Of a DNA stretch of 64,000 nucleotides, positions 53,700-64,000 are shown one piece after another. The position numbers and the translations under genes were made by a program. The notes under the pieces were generated by a model. That model ran no database searches. It was not told the DNA's origin and saw only the letters and a list, made by a program, of their open reading frames with translations. Numbering within the stretch: the first letter of the stretch is position 1; each line of letters opens with the position of its first letter. The DNA is from Epiperipatus broadwayi (taxonomy: Eukaryota; Onychophora; Udeonychophora; Euonychophora; Peripatidae): the NCBI GenBank assembly GCA_028023455.1, contig JAQFVV010012416.1, positions 9,307,967-9,371,966 on the forward strand, written 5' to 3'.

Positions 53700-55150
53700 A
53701 CTTATTCAAAAGATAAAAGCTTTATCTTAACCCCCCCCCAAAAAAAAAAACAAACAGTGAGAATCTATCAGAACATAAAAAAATGCACTATTAAATGATG
53801 TGACTTGGCGGGGAAGGGGGGTAATTTTTTACATTATATACTTTAGTATCATTATTAGGAGCCATTAAAAAAAATTAAACGATTAATCAATCAGGAATTG
53901 TGTGATGTTCAAACACCACAAACAACAGGATGATTCAAGGATCTTTAGGTCCATGAGTCACAAATCTACCATTACATTAAATGGCACAGGATAACTTAGC
54001 AATTATTGTTAAATAATTATGGCCATTTTAATACGAGAAAAAATAATTAAAACTGTAGAAGAGAGAACGACACAGCACATAGTTAGAAAGAAAAAAAACT
54101 GGATGTCAAAATTGCTGTGTATATAATTAAAGAATGGAAATATGGTTGCACAAACACACATTCCCATTATCACGCTTATTATAGAAAGACAAATAATGAA
54201 ATGAGAGGTATATGATTAAAGCCATGCGTTAATCTTAAGTGACAGAAGACAATAAGACAAAAGAAAGTGTGGAGAAAGGAAAAAGAAAATAATACATATA
54301 ATAATAATAAATGCTCTATACAATAAACAGCCTTGTTTAAACCTTGTCTCAACAGCTAAAAATTAAACACAAAAAAATAATTAAGATCATAATTTCCTCC
54401 TTGAAAACTGAAAAGGCTGAAATTTATTACATTTTCATAAATATAATTTTTACACATTCATTCCGGGGGGGCGTCTGGCTTTATAAAATAATACTTAAAT
54501 CTTCATATATAATAGTAACAAAACTTTAAAAATTATTCATGGCTTTATTTACATTTAATAATTTTTCAGCCTACTTAAGGATTTTAATTTCAAATTTATT
54601 TACTTTCTACTTTTTTTTCTTAAACTGAAAGTGAATATCCATTGCCGTTATACCTTTTATTTTAATCTGTACATTGAATGAAAATAAGGAATATGGCTTT
54701 ATGCTTTGTTGTTAGTTACATTTTGTCTAGGCGTTTTCTCAAATGCACTTATCTGATTGGTCCAGCAAGTCACAATCCAAGATGACATAAATATAGTAAC
54801 TGGATGGATGAATATATATATTTTTCATAAAGTCAATTTACAAAGATCAAATAAGACACTGGCAGACAGACATAAAAACACAAACAACAAAGGTTCTTAA
54901 TAACTCCAAACATTAAAAACCAACATTTCTAAACATCATTTTGAACATAATTATATATTTTTCAAGACATAACCTTTTCATACAGCTGAACACAAATCTC
55001 AATCTTTACAAATATATAATGAATTCTTTTGAAGTTAGAAAGTTTGGATGTCTCAAAAATGACTAATTTTGATTTGAGATGCAAAAAATGCTTTTTTTTT
55101 TTTTATTAAAGATAATTTTTAAAAAATTACACAAAACCCATTTTTCTCAT
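53700..55150. other. No recognised feature
   Basis: A/T-rich DNA with C- and A-runs at 53732-53752 and a G-run at 54465-54471. Nothing assignable. Confidence 0.45.
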
Positions 55151-55155
55151 CTTTT

Positions 55156-55291
55156 AATAAAGTTTTTTTTTGTCTTATATTGGTGGTCGAGAGGTCAGCG
55201 CGACTACCTTGCACTTGGTTGCGGGTTCGCGTCCCGGCCGATGCTATGACACTTATAAAAAAAAATAATAATAATAATAAAGTTTTTTTTT
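55156..55291 (+). mobile_element. tRNA-derived SINE, family 1, with TSD
   Basis: The body includes TGGTGGTCGAGAGG (A box), the short arm GCGACTACCTTGCACTTG, GGGTTCGCGTCCC (B box), CCGATGCTATGACAC and an AAAAAAAATAATAATAA tail. AATAAAGTTTTTTTT on both sides (55156-55170; 55277-55291) is the target duplication. The arm is shorter than in the other copies. Confidence 0.85.
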
Positions 55292-55294
55292 TAC

Positions 55295-55785
55295 TGGCAT
55301 TACGGAAAATCAGATTTTACAACTACAGTATATATTTTTCAATCAGTATAAACCTTTTATACAGTTTAAAGATCAAAATCTTTTATGACTGAAACAATTT
55401 GTCATAGGACATTTCTATAATTAACATCACACATTAATAAAATTATTCCTAATTGTATTCTATTTATGTGGTTATTTATAATTTTAATAATAAAATAACC
55501 TCCAAATATAATGTGAGAGTTGGTATTTAACATATTATAATAAATGTCATTAAAAAAATTACATCAAAATATATAAATTTCAATTAGTTTTCTTAATTAT
55601 TTCCAATACATTTTACAAAAGATACCAATAAGTGAAGATCATATAAACAATTCTATTTTCTTTTGACGTTCATCAGATGCTAAAAATGTTTATTCTTTCT
55701 TTTATTTAAATAATGTAATAATAACTATTTAAATTACAATTATAAAAACTTAATATTTTAAATACAAATATATTTTATATGTCTG
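55295..55785. other. No recognised feature
   Basis: A/T-rich spacer without assignable features. Confidence 0.5.
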
Positions 55786-55794
55786 AAGTCTAGA

Positions 55795-56010
55795 TGTAAT
55801 ATAAGGGATTTAAATACAGACTTTCAAAAGCTCCCTTCAACCATCCACTCCATCTCATACAATCAATACACATGACCACATACATGTAAAAAAGATAAAT
55901 GATCTCCATGTGCTGAATCATAATCAGATTTTCAATGGCTGAAAAATTGGAGAGTGGAGTAGATTGAAGCCTGCCCATTAAAGTATGAATATTTGCTATC
56001 TTAATATAAA
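55795..56010 (-). mobile_element. Family H repeat, ribozyme lost
   Basis: Minus-strand copy retaining GGAGTGGATGGTTGAAGGGAG and GAAAGTCTG downstream, and AAGCCTGCCCATTAAAGT with GCTATCTTAATATAAAC upstream. The hammerhead core between (about 55893-55935) is largely rearranged. Confidence 0.6.
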
Positions 56011-56014
56011 CCTA

Positions 56015-56635
56015 GTACTGATCATATATCAACAGTCGACCTGTGAAACTATGAATCAATGGATATATAGCACATAATAAAAATATGTAATAACTAAAAG
56101 ATATACTAAAGCTCTTGTTTGAAAAAAGAAGTAGATCTGTGCAGTGACATGTGTTTAAAACATAATACAAGCATGAAATTACTGGAATATATACTTAAGA
56201 CTTTGATTTGAGAAGCAAGGAGAAGAGCCATATATCAGCCATTGAAAATCTAAGGACATCTACAGACATTATTTATTGTATACACTTAATAATGTGTTAT
56301 CCTGTTTGTAACAAATGATACGCAATTGATATCCGACATAAGGTATGGTCTTCAATCATTTTGGATTTTGGGGCTTTAATGCTTGAAGGTGCGAATGGGC
56401 TCTCGCTGGATATTCCGCTAATCCAAACAACGTGGTGCCTTAGTTGCATTGTATTGAAGTCTCGGAATTCAGAATTTTTAAATGCTATGTAATACTCATC
56501 ATTGACCTCTTAATATGTAAAACACTTTATTCTCTGTGATCCACATGGGCAGGTAGACAGTATGTGGTCCCTGCCCATTTGGAATCGCAAGAACCATTGT
56601 AACTTCTCAATAAAGGTTACTTTTGAAAAGATTAT
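56015..56635. other. No recognised feature
   Basis: Slightly less A/T-rich at 56340-56460, but no motif or repeat I can name. Confidence 0.4.
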
Positions 56636-56639
56636 ATTT

Positions 56640-56820
56640 GTGTGTGGGAGATGATCTGAACCAACTGATGAATGCTGGTTAAACATGAAATATGTATATT
56701 GGAGATCGTTTATCTTTTTCCCATGTGGTGATCGTATGTATGATTGGATGAGATGGAGTGGATGGTTGAAGGGAGCTTGAAAGACTGTGCTCAAAAACTT
56801 AAATGGATTTTACAATGCTA
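56640..56820 (+). mobile_element. Family H repeat, plus copy with hammerhead
   Basis: The plus-strand unit starts with GTGTGGGAGATGATCTG, has the ribozyme at 56651-56709 and then GAGATGGAGTGGATGGTTGAAG and GAAAGACTGTGCTCAAAAAC, where the B box-like sequence is degraded. Confidence 0.65.
56651..56709 (+). ncRNA. Type I hammerhead ribozyme (family H)
   Basis: Stem I is ATGATCT + CCAA (with a GAA bulge) against TTGG + AGATCGT, where the change to G is a tolerated G-U. The core CTGATGA is at 56665-56671 and GAA at 56687-56689. Stem III is ATA/TG/TAT, with cleavage after A56698. Stem II is weakened by two mismatches (ATGCTG against AAACAT). The catalytic bases are intact, so activity is uncertain. 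Confidence 0.65.
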
Positions 56821-56829
56821 AAAATTTTG

Positions 56830-57655
56830 AGATCTACATATTAACTAAGATATTCTTTTTTAAAAAAATTATCATGTTATAGTCTTTATGTTATTGAATA
56901 AAATAATAATGGGTTAATATAGTGTATGGCACTCCAGCTTTATTGATCTATACAGTACTAATCATTTAGTAAAAGAAAAATTAATGGATGAAGTTAAAAT
57001 AATTTTTTTGCATTCATTCTTGAATTCACTGTTAGGTATAATAAAAGCCAACATTTTATTTTTTACTGAATAAATTTTTTTTTTGCTCTATGGTATTATG
57101 TACCTTCATCAAGCAGGTAGACTGTACACTCATTAACATATATATATATTTACATTATGATCTTAAAGAATCTCCCTTATTTCATACAGAATCAATGATA
57201 GACATTACATAACATAAATCACTCCCAAAACATGTTTTGATTAAAACTAAATGATCTTGAACTCTAAATCTCTCAATTAACGCTGGATTGTTTGAGTCTG
57301 TAAGATCATAATTTAAAAATACACATATTTGTTAAAAAAGGATATACTAATAAAAAAAAGGGAATACAGTATATAATTCATGAATTATCATTATATAATA
57401 CCTTTAATTATAGATTGAAAGATTGAATAATTTCATGTTTAAGGAAAGATTGTTTAAAGTTTTGCAAATAATATGGCGATTATATTAATATCTAAACATT
57501 GGAATGCTTTGAAAGTGAAGCCAAGAATTTAAATTAGAATAAAAACTCATATAACACAGAAATTAATTATCACGCACTTTTTTTTTTAACATTTAGTTTT
57601 TTTTTTTTTTTAATATTTCAATTCATTTTAACCAAGGTAAAAGGAATTAGCTTAC
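56830..57655. other. No recognised feature
   Basis: A/T-rich with T-runs at 57582-57612. Nothing assignable. Confidence 0.5.
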
Positions 57656-57661
57656 TACAGA

Positions 57662-57911
57662 GCAAGTGCTTCTCCAAAATGCTCCAATGAGTAACAGGGA
57701 GAACGGTATTATTATCAATCTAACCAAATGTTATATAATGATGGTTAAGGGCTTTTTCTATCTAGGAATATCAGAATTCTCATCAGAAACTAATAATATA
57801 ATGTCTAGCTCATCGAAATGTAGATCAACTAGAAGGGAGTCTATTTGGAATCTCAAAAAACGGTCCAAGTTTAGCTTGGCCCAGATTGAAAATTATGGGC
57901 CTAGTAGATAG
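57662..57911 (+). pseudogene. Possible LINE RT fragment
   Basis: The frame reads NGIIINLTKCYIMMV and GFFYLGISEFSSE, which fits the post-catalytic segment of LINE reverse transcriptases (the G-x-x-I-N-x-x-K-T-x-x-M and F-x-Y-L-G steps). It then has a basic tail ending in a stop. Only this short piece is left. Confidence 0.4.
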
Positions 57912-57984
57912 TTGCATTAAACACTACACTAAGCCCTTTAACATAAATACAGAAAAGAGAAATCGTTTTTAAATAAATAACTTT

Positions 57985-58265
57985 ATAGGGTATATAAGCA
58001 CAGACTTTCACACAACCCACCATTCTCCATTCCATTTCATAACACTGATACACTTGAACACATATATGTTGAAAAGATAAATAATCACCAATATATGTAT
58101 TTCATGCTAAACCAGCAATCATCAGTTGGTCCAGATTATCATCTCTACACATATATGCTATAACTGCTCAGATATATATTAAGATAGCCAATCTTCATAG
58201 TTTAATGGACAGGCTTCAATCTACTCCACACTCCAACTCTTCAACCGTCCATCCAATTAAAAATC
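57985..58265 (-). mobile_element. Family H repeat, minus copy with hammerhead
   Basis: Minus-strand unit: GGATGGACGGTTGAAGAG start, AAGCCTGTCCATTAAACT, GGCTATCTTAATATATA, the ribozyme at 58081-58139, then GAATGGTGGGTTGTGTGAAAG. The B box-like part is degraded. Confidence 0.65.
58081..58139 (-). ncRNA. Type I hammerhead ribozyme (family H, covarying stem I)
   Basis: Minus strand: ATAATCT, bulge GGA, CCAA, core CTGATGA, stem II TTGCTG/GTT/TAGCAT, GAA, stem III ATA/CA/TAT, cleavage A, TTGG and TGATTAT. The outer stem I differs from the 20937 copy on both strands (ATAATC with GATTAT in place of ATGATC with GATCAT), so pairing is kept by paired changes. The core is intact. Confidence 0.78.
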
Positions 58266-58274
58266 TGAATATAT

Positions 58275-59630
58275 ATATATATATTACATATATAGACACA
58301 GGTATATAACAAGCCTGTGTTTCAGTTGTAAATAACTTTAGTAATATTTTTTTTTTAAAATATATTAAAAATTTAATATATATATAAATACAAATTTACT
58401 GCTCAACATTATTTTCCTTCAAACAAGTGAACAAAAGCATCAGAAAAAAAAGGCAAACAATCCCAAGATGAATTTCTGGTGAATCAACTAAAACAGAAAT
58501 GTCTTCATCATAATTAATTATTTAACCATTATATTATATTATACCAATATAGATTGTAACTTAATAGATACCGCTGTGTCCCACACACTGTGTATATGTA
58601 AATTAAGTATATCTGACTCTGGTCCTTGAGAAGCATAACTAAGCAGTACAATTTAATAGGTGTTTTATATATATTTATTTACTTATAAATGCGTATATGT
58701 GTGAGTAAAAGAAAAGGCAAAGTAGTTTCTATTACACTGACAAATATTTCACTTAACCAATTCTCAATAAATGGGAGTAATTGTTTAAGTCAAATAGTAT
58801 TTTACTTAAAATATGAGAAACTGAGGAAGAAACAAAGGTTTTGTGTACCTCAAAAATACTGTCAAGTTACAGAAATAAATATGATATGAATTTTAAATTA
58901 CCGGCACAGTTTTATATCATTTGATAAAGGAGTTAGATTACTAATGGATTGTACAGATGATAATAGAAAATTAGTTCATCAAAGGTTAGTATTGTTTCCA
59001 ATACAAATAGTCTTTTATATCTCCTTACTTAAATAGTGTAGGCCCAATAGACATGACCTCTCATTCCAATAATCATCTCCCTACATAAATGGACAATATA
59101 GAATTATATAAATGTTTGTGCAACTGTATTTCCATTTTCTAATTACATGCACAACATTTCTGATTCCAATCTTCCATTTATCTTTTTTTTTTTTTGTTAT
59201 CTCAAACCGTTCAAAATTATGAAAACAATGATAGAGATAGGTTTAGTAGACTGGCAATCCTTAATTGAGATCTTTGCTCAGGACAGCAAAATCACTAATG
59301 AACAGTTTGAAATTGGATTGAAACAAATGTTTAACTGGGAAAAAACTGTATGTTTAGTCAGCATATTTAGAAGTCAGCTGCTTACCATGAAAGCAGGAGA
59401 AACTGGAAAAATGAGATCTAAAAATGGCCCAGTTCATACAATCTGCTAGTATTATCAGTAATAAAAGTAAGGAGAAGGCAGTAATAGTACTAACCATAAA
59501 TATTATACCTCTATTTTTTGGTAAATAAAAGTATATGGAATGAGCAAACTTTACTTAATACAAATTCTTCAAGACTAGAATAGACATAGCACCAGTGGCT
59601 AAAAAATTTATCAAGATTTAAGATCAATAT
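58275..59630. other. No recognised feature; one unassigned open frame
   Basis: A/T-rich with TA tracts. The open frame at 59147-59449 contains a less biased piece (MIEIGLVDWQSLIEIFAQD and FRSQLLTMKAGETGKM) I cannot assign. It lies just upstream of a LINE relic and may be part of it or of another old element. Confidence 0.35.
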
Positions 59631-59639
59631 ATATAGCAG

Positions 59640-62210
59640 GTCTTAATGAAATTTGTCTCCCAAAGAAAAGAAGCTTAATAAAATAGATACATGGCTACAA
59701 GTTTTTTTTTTTTTTGGAAAGGCAGATTAATCAGTGAAAAAAAAATGCATGGTATTAGATTTGCTGTAAAGTCTAATTAAATATCTTCAATTTTTGACAT
59801 TCCATTAACAATGTTAAAACTTGTCTTGCTTAATGGTTACCAATGCTTATTATATTACTGTATATGCTTTAATATTAGATTCAGAGAACTTGAAGACTTT
59901 TTATTCCTTGCTGGATACCATTATTACAACAATATCATCAGATCATTTTTTTCCTTCCTGGGGACTCTAATGCACATAATGGTACAAATAATACACTTGG
60001 ACCAAGTTATTTAAATAATGGCATTGGTACAGTGAATAGAAATGATCTGTTATTATTGAATTTTTACAATTCATATGTATTGACTATCAGAAACACATTG
60101 TTTAGATAAAAATTATAAAACAATATGGATGCTCTATATTCAAAACAATGACATTTAATAGGTTATATTATATGTAGAAGTGAGAATGTAAGTTCACATT
60201 ACATGAGTACTAATAAGTGCAGATTGTTGGATGAATTATAGATTATATACTCCATGATTAAAATTAAGGTTGCATTAAAAAATAGATATTGTTTCAATCA
60301 TATTCTCAAAGTTGATGTTCATTGTTTAGAAGAATTTATTATATGTATTAAATATCAATAACCATTAAAATTACTAATTTGGATCAAGACTGCCATATTA
60401 TTGAAGCATGGAATTCACTTAAAGAGTATGTTCTGGATACAAATAAATCAATTTTGGGGTTCACCAAAAAAAATAATCGTGACTGATTTTCTGATAACGA
60501 TTTTATTATTAATGATTCGATTTTTTAAAAATGTGAGATTTACTATTTGAAAGAATAATAAATTAAATATGAAACATCATAAAAAAGTAGATTTAAAGAT
60601 AGAAATTCAATGATTGATAATAAAAAAAAAAGCTTTAAAATGATTGATGAATAAAAACTACAAAGGAAAAGCAGACATTCATTTGGCCAAGGTCACTCGA
60701 GATTTTTATTCATGTACTAAAAGTAACATATAGACCTAAGAAATGATATCACAATCCTATTAAATATAGTATGACATTTTGTTATTATTATGATCATAAT
60801 TTCAAGTAATGGTCCAAAAATTGGGATGATGACTTTCAAAAATATATCCATTTGATCTACTCATTTAATTTCGAATAAAGATATCCAATTAGTGAAATCA
60901 AAACAACTCGCCTGTAATCTTAAAAATAGAAAGACTGCAGGTGCTGATGAAGTACTAGAGTAGAGATCTTTTAAAATATGGTAACTATATATTAGCATCA
61001 AAAATATTGGATTTTTTATTCTGAATATGAACTCATGAAGTTATGCTACTTTAAGGATGCTTCTATTATTCCAACTTTTAACAATAAACAGAACATCCAA
61101 GATTTCAGTAATTATAGTGGCATATTATTATCCACTAAAGCAGAAAATTTTGTTGAATATGTTGCTTCCAGTCATTCAGTTTTTATGATAATGGTCTTTG
61201 GAACTCATTAGCTCAATGAAGCAAGGATTAAGATGTGATACAGAAGTGGTAGTAAAATTTTAATTTGAATCAATTACAAGTGAAACAAGAACTTCACCTT
61301 CTTTGATTCTGCATTTACAGTTTGCTGCTGATTGTACTATTTTTTTCAGTTCAAAGGACAATCTACAGAATGTACTTAATGTTTTGAATGCATTGTATCA
61401 AGACTTCAGTTTACTAATTGATGTTCAAATCTCATTCTTTATCAGTTAACGAAAAAGAAAAATTCTCAGCAATTTTTTTTAGCTTGCATGGTTGTTAACT
61501 TGAGATTAAACCAATTAAATGTCTTGGTAGTTTTTATAAGTGGTAAGATAGACTTAGATATCAATGTGCAGCACAGGAAAATAATTGTGGCATTTAAATG
61601 AACTGTATTTAGAGCTGTTATTCTATCTAATTTATTGTATGGAAATGAGATTTGGATGCAACAGAAAGGCATTAAAAAAATTTCAATCAAAGATACTTTG
61701 TAGAATTTTAAAAATATAACAGCAAGATCATTACATTTGATATGATGCTATAGTCACTTGCAAAATCACACCTTCGTTAGATTGAACATATGAAATGAAT
61801 GAACAATACATGACTTTCCAAAAGAGTGTTTTATATTGAACTTGAGATGGTTTATGGGAAGAGATAGATCCCCTTTATATTACAAGAATTATCTCAAAAA
61901 CATTCTAAAGAAGGGTGGTATTGATTGTTTTCATTAGTAAAATATAGTGGAGAATGGAATACATTGGAAAGCTGCAACTAAAAATGGCACTGAAGTTTTT
62001 GCAGAAAAATGTTAAAAGACAGCTCTGTAAAATATCAAGTAAACAAAATTGGACCAACATGTTATATACATGGATATATTTGTATTTCATAGATTGGTTT
62101 GGATAATCATTACAAAACTCATTCCCTAAAGTAGTTTTTTTCTGCTGGGGTTGCCATAGCCGTACTTGAGTACAAATAACTGCTGATGATGACGAATGAT
62201 TAAGTAAAAA
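59640..62210 (+). pseudogene. Decayed LINE with endonuclease and RT remnants
   Basis: Pieces in order: a LYALILDSENLKTF-like strand and LLDTIITTISSDH, GDSNAHNGTNNTLGPS and NGIGTVNRNDLLLLNF (about 59960-60060). These correspond to the D-x-N-A and following steps of the apurinic endonuclease. WNSLKEYVLDTNKSILG (about 60410-60460), KDASIIPTFNNKQNIQDFSNYSGILL (RT fingers, about 61050-61130), VILSNLLYGNEIWM (about 61618-61655) and a C-terminal cysteine/serine piece near 62150 follow. GCTGATGATGACGAATGATT near 62182 is a plausible 3' repeat end. Essentially every domain has stops. Confidence 0.55.
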
Positions 62211-62214
62211 AAAA

Positions 62215-63905
62215 GGAAAAGGAAAATGTTCAAAAAAAAAGAGTAAGACTCAAGAATTGAATTTCTTGCTAATGATAATAAAAGATATTTAACATTTATT
62301 GCAACAACTGAAAAAGAAATGGTAAAAATATAACTTTATATTTAATAACAAAATAATTTAATTTTTGAAATTGAAAACTCAAAATTAAGATATAGAATAA
62401 ATAATTAAAGAAGGTATTTTTTATTAATTAATTAAGAAAAGAATACATCAACAGCTTATTAGACATAAGCATAGAAATAAATAAACGATTTTTTTTAAAA
62501 GGGCAATAATTTAATTAAGATCTATCATGTTAATTTATAAACAATGAGATTTGGGGGAAAACTATTTTTATTTTTTATTCTATTACATCATTGGAAGATG
62601 ATATATAATGAAGGAATTCTAACAGGAAAAAAAGTGATTGAAAGACAAAGATGAATTGTTGACAAATCTATAGTTGGATTTTGATCATTACAGATAGGGA
62701 ACTTAATAAAAAATTGCTATGTTGTAATGAATAACAAGATAAAAATAAGTCTTGTTAAGTTCTTCAGGATTTTGCATTAATTTTTTAGCTTGCTGTTTCT
62801 ACCTAACGGGCATATGTAGGAAATTAATCTTATGGTTTAGTGGTATGTGCGAATCGGATCTAAATGAATTCCTAGATTTGATATGTTTTCTCCTTTAATA
62901 TGTTGAAATTGGACAAAATAGCTGATCTCTAAAACTTGCAAATAAAAAGATGGAAAGCGTATGTGAATGCTGCATATGTTAAAATTGATTAAAATTGTGA
63001 AAGTCAAAGAGAGGAAATGTAAGCAGTAAAAATCGACAAAATCTTAAATAGAAAATATGGTTTCATCCGTGCTCACATTGTAGACTTAGCTGCAATAGAT
63101 GGAATTTTTATTAAGATTGGTTTCAATATTTTCTATAAAACTTAAAATAATATACTTAAATTACTATTTGCTTGGTTAAAATATCTTTTACTATAAAATA
63201 TTTTTTTATTCATAGAAAATTTAGTTAACTCTGATTTCTAAATATTATAATCTACATAACAATAATGATTTTTTTTAAAGTTAATATTTCCAATCAAATG
63301 TAAAGGGAAGATTTGAATTATAAATGGTGAAATGCTTTTTTAATTGTTGCTGGTTTTGCGTTTTCTCCTCAAACTTTGATTTGAAATTTGTCTTCCAAAA
63401 ATAATCCTTCACAGAATAATGGATTATATGTCGATATATATCATCATATAACAACTAGCCATTATATTTTATTATCGAAACACATCAAATGATAATACTA
63501 CTGACTAATTAAAAAATTAAATATTTTTATTAGTAATATAGTAGATAGTATTTTTAGAATATTGATATTAATATGTGCTGATCACATTAATTTTTTAAAT
63601 ATAGTTACGTAATGATTAGGTAATGTATAATAGCTAAATTGCTTATTTGTATGCATATTTTTTTAATTATCTGATCTATTCAATTTATTTTTTTATTGTT
63701 ATTATTTCGTTAAACAAAAAATGTAAAATAATTTCTTTATTCATCATATTTTATCTACGGGTATGTACAATATATACATATGTGTGACGTTAAAATTCTA
63801 TTATATTTATGATATTAGTTGTGATGAGTTACTAAGAGTCATGTTAAACTGAGTTTGAACTTAGAAGACTGTTATTGGATTTAAAATAACAAAGCATCAT
63901 CTTTC
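62215..63905. other. No recognised feature
   Basis: A/T-rich DNA. No convincing ORF, SINE or inverted pair found. Confidence 0.45.
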
Positions 63906-63911
63906 AGCCCT

Positions 63912-64000
63912 TGCCTGTGATGTGATGCACTGTGACTTCTTATATGGATGCAGGAATCTCTCAGCAACTATGTCCAGAGAAACCTGTTAGCCACTTTACC
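63912..64000 (-). mobile_element. LINE family A 3' end, cut by window edge
   Basis: GTGATGTGATGCACTGTGAC, then AGGAATCTCTCAGCAACTAT and GAGAAACCTGTTAGCCACTT, match 24170-24252, the 3' UTR of LINE A, in the same orientation. The coding part would lie beyond the right edge. Confidence 0.8.

Noticed and set aside
1-64000. CRISPR array, bacterial operons, ribosome binding sites, phage genes
   Set aside because: The window has eukaryotic retroelements, SINEs and hAT elements throughout. No regularly spaced short repeats or prokaryotic gene organisation were seen.

Overview
The window looks like intergenic or intronic DNA from an invertebrate animal with a very A+T-rich genome (by eye about 70% or more A+T). 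I infer a lophotrochozoan or similar metazoan but cannot name the species. I found no confident host gene, rRNA or functional tRNA. Two short exon-like stretches (2953-3067 on +, 50221-50448 on -) are the only host-gene candidates. Nearly everything recognisable is mobile-element debris of different ages.

Layout. 1-1419: 3' part of a Penelope-like element (PLE) with its GIY-YIG endonuclease region present twice as inverted arms. 1560-1975: a head-to-head pair of hammerhead-bearing repeats. 3110-3470 and 5297-6245: two PLE 3' ends, each followed by a tRNA-like SINE unit. 6300-11060: a decayed RTE/BovB-like LINE split by a TA-targeted element with terminal inverted repeats (8101-10237). 11146-13040: two SINEs with target-site duplications, and inverted SINE tails. 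14008-15950: a decayed copy of LINE family A. 16444-18240: a hAT end, a SINE, and two tandem dimers of a roughly 450-bp hammerhead-bearing repeat in opposite orientation. 19090-19920: a hAT end and a SINE. 20462-21830: an inverted pair, then hammerhead SINE-like repeats. 22735-23868: a large PLE palindrome. 24160-27830: the best-preserved element, LINE family A (- strand; endonuclease, reverse transcriptase and zinc-finger regions, frameshifted). 28687-31192: smaller inverted pairs. 32280-33793: a PLE reverse-transcriptase relic. 35836-36021: a non-autonomous hAT resembling the SPIN family, with a perfect 8-bp target duplication. 38731-41129: the second TIR element, with arms of about 620 bp. 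41130-51290: mostly featureless A/T-rich DNA. 51297-53690: small inverted repeats and an L1/Tx1-like LINE fragment. 55171-58265: a SINE and more hammerhead repeats. 59640-62210: another decayed LINE. 63912-64000: the 3' end of a further LINE A copy running off the window.

The most interesting signal is a set of type I hammerhead ribozyme motifs read directly from the sequence, in at least two unrelated short repeat families. One family has compensatory changes between copies, and the other is a tandem-dimer, retrozyme-like repeat. A second theme is that many elements (PLEs, SINE tails, hammerhead repeats) lie as head-to-head inverted pairs. The LINEs and PLEs presumably supplied the reverse transcription used by the short non-coding families; that link is inference.
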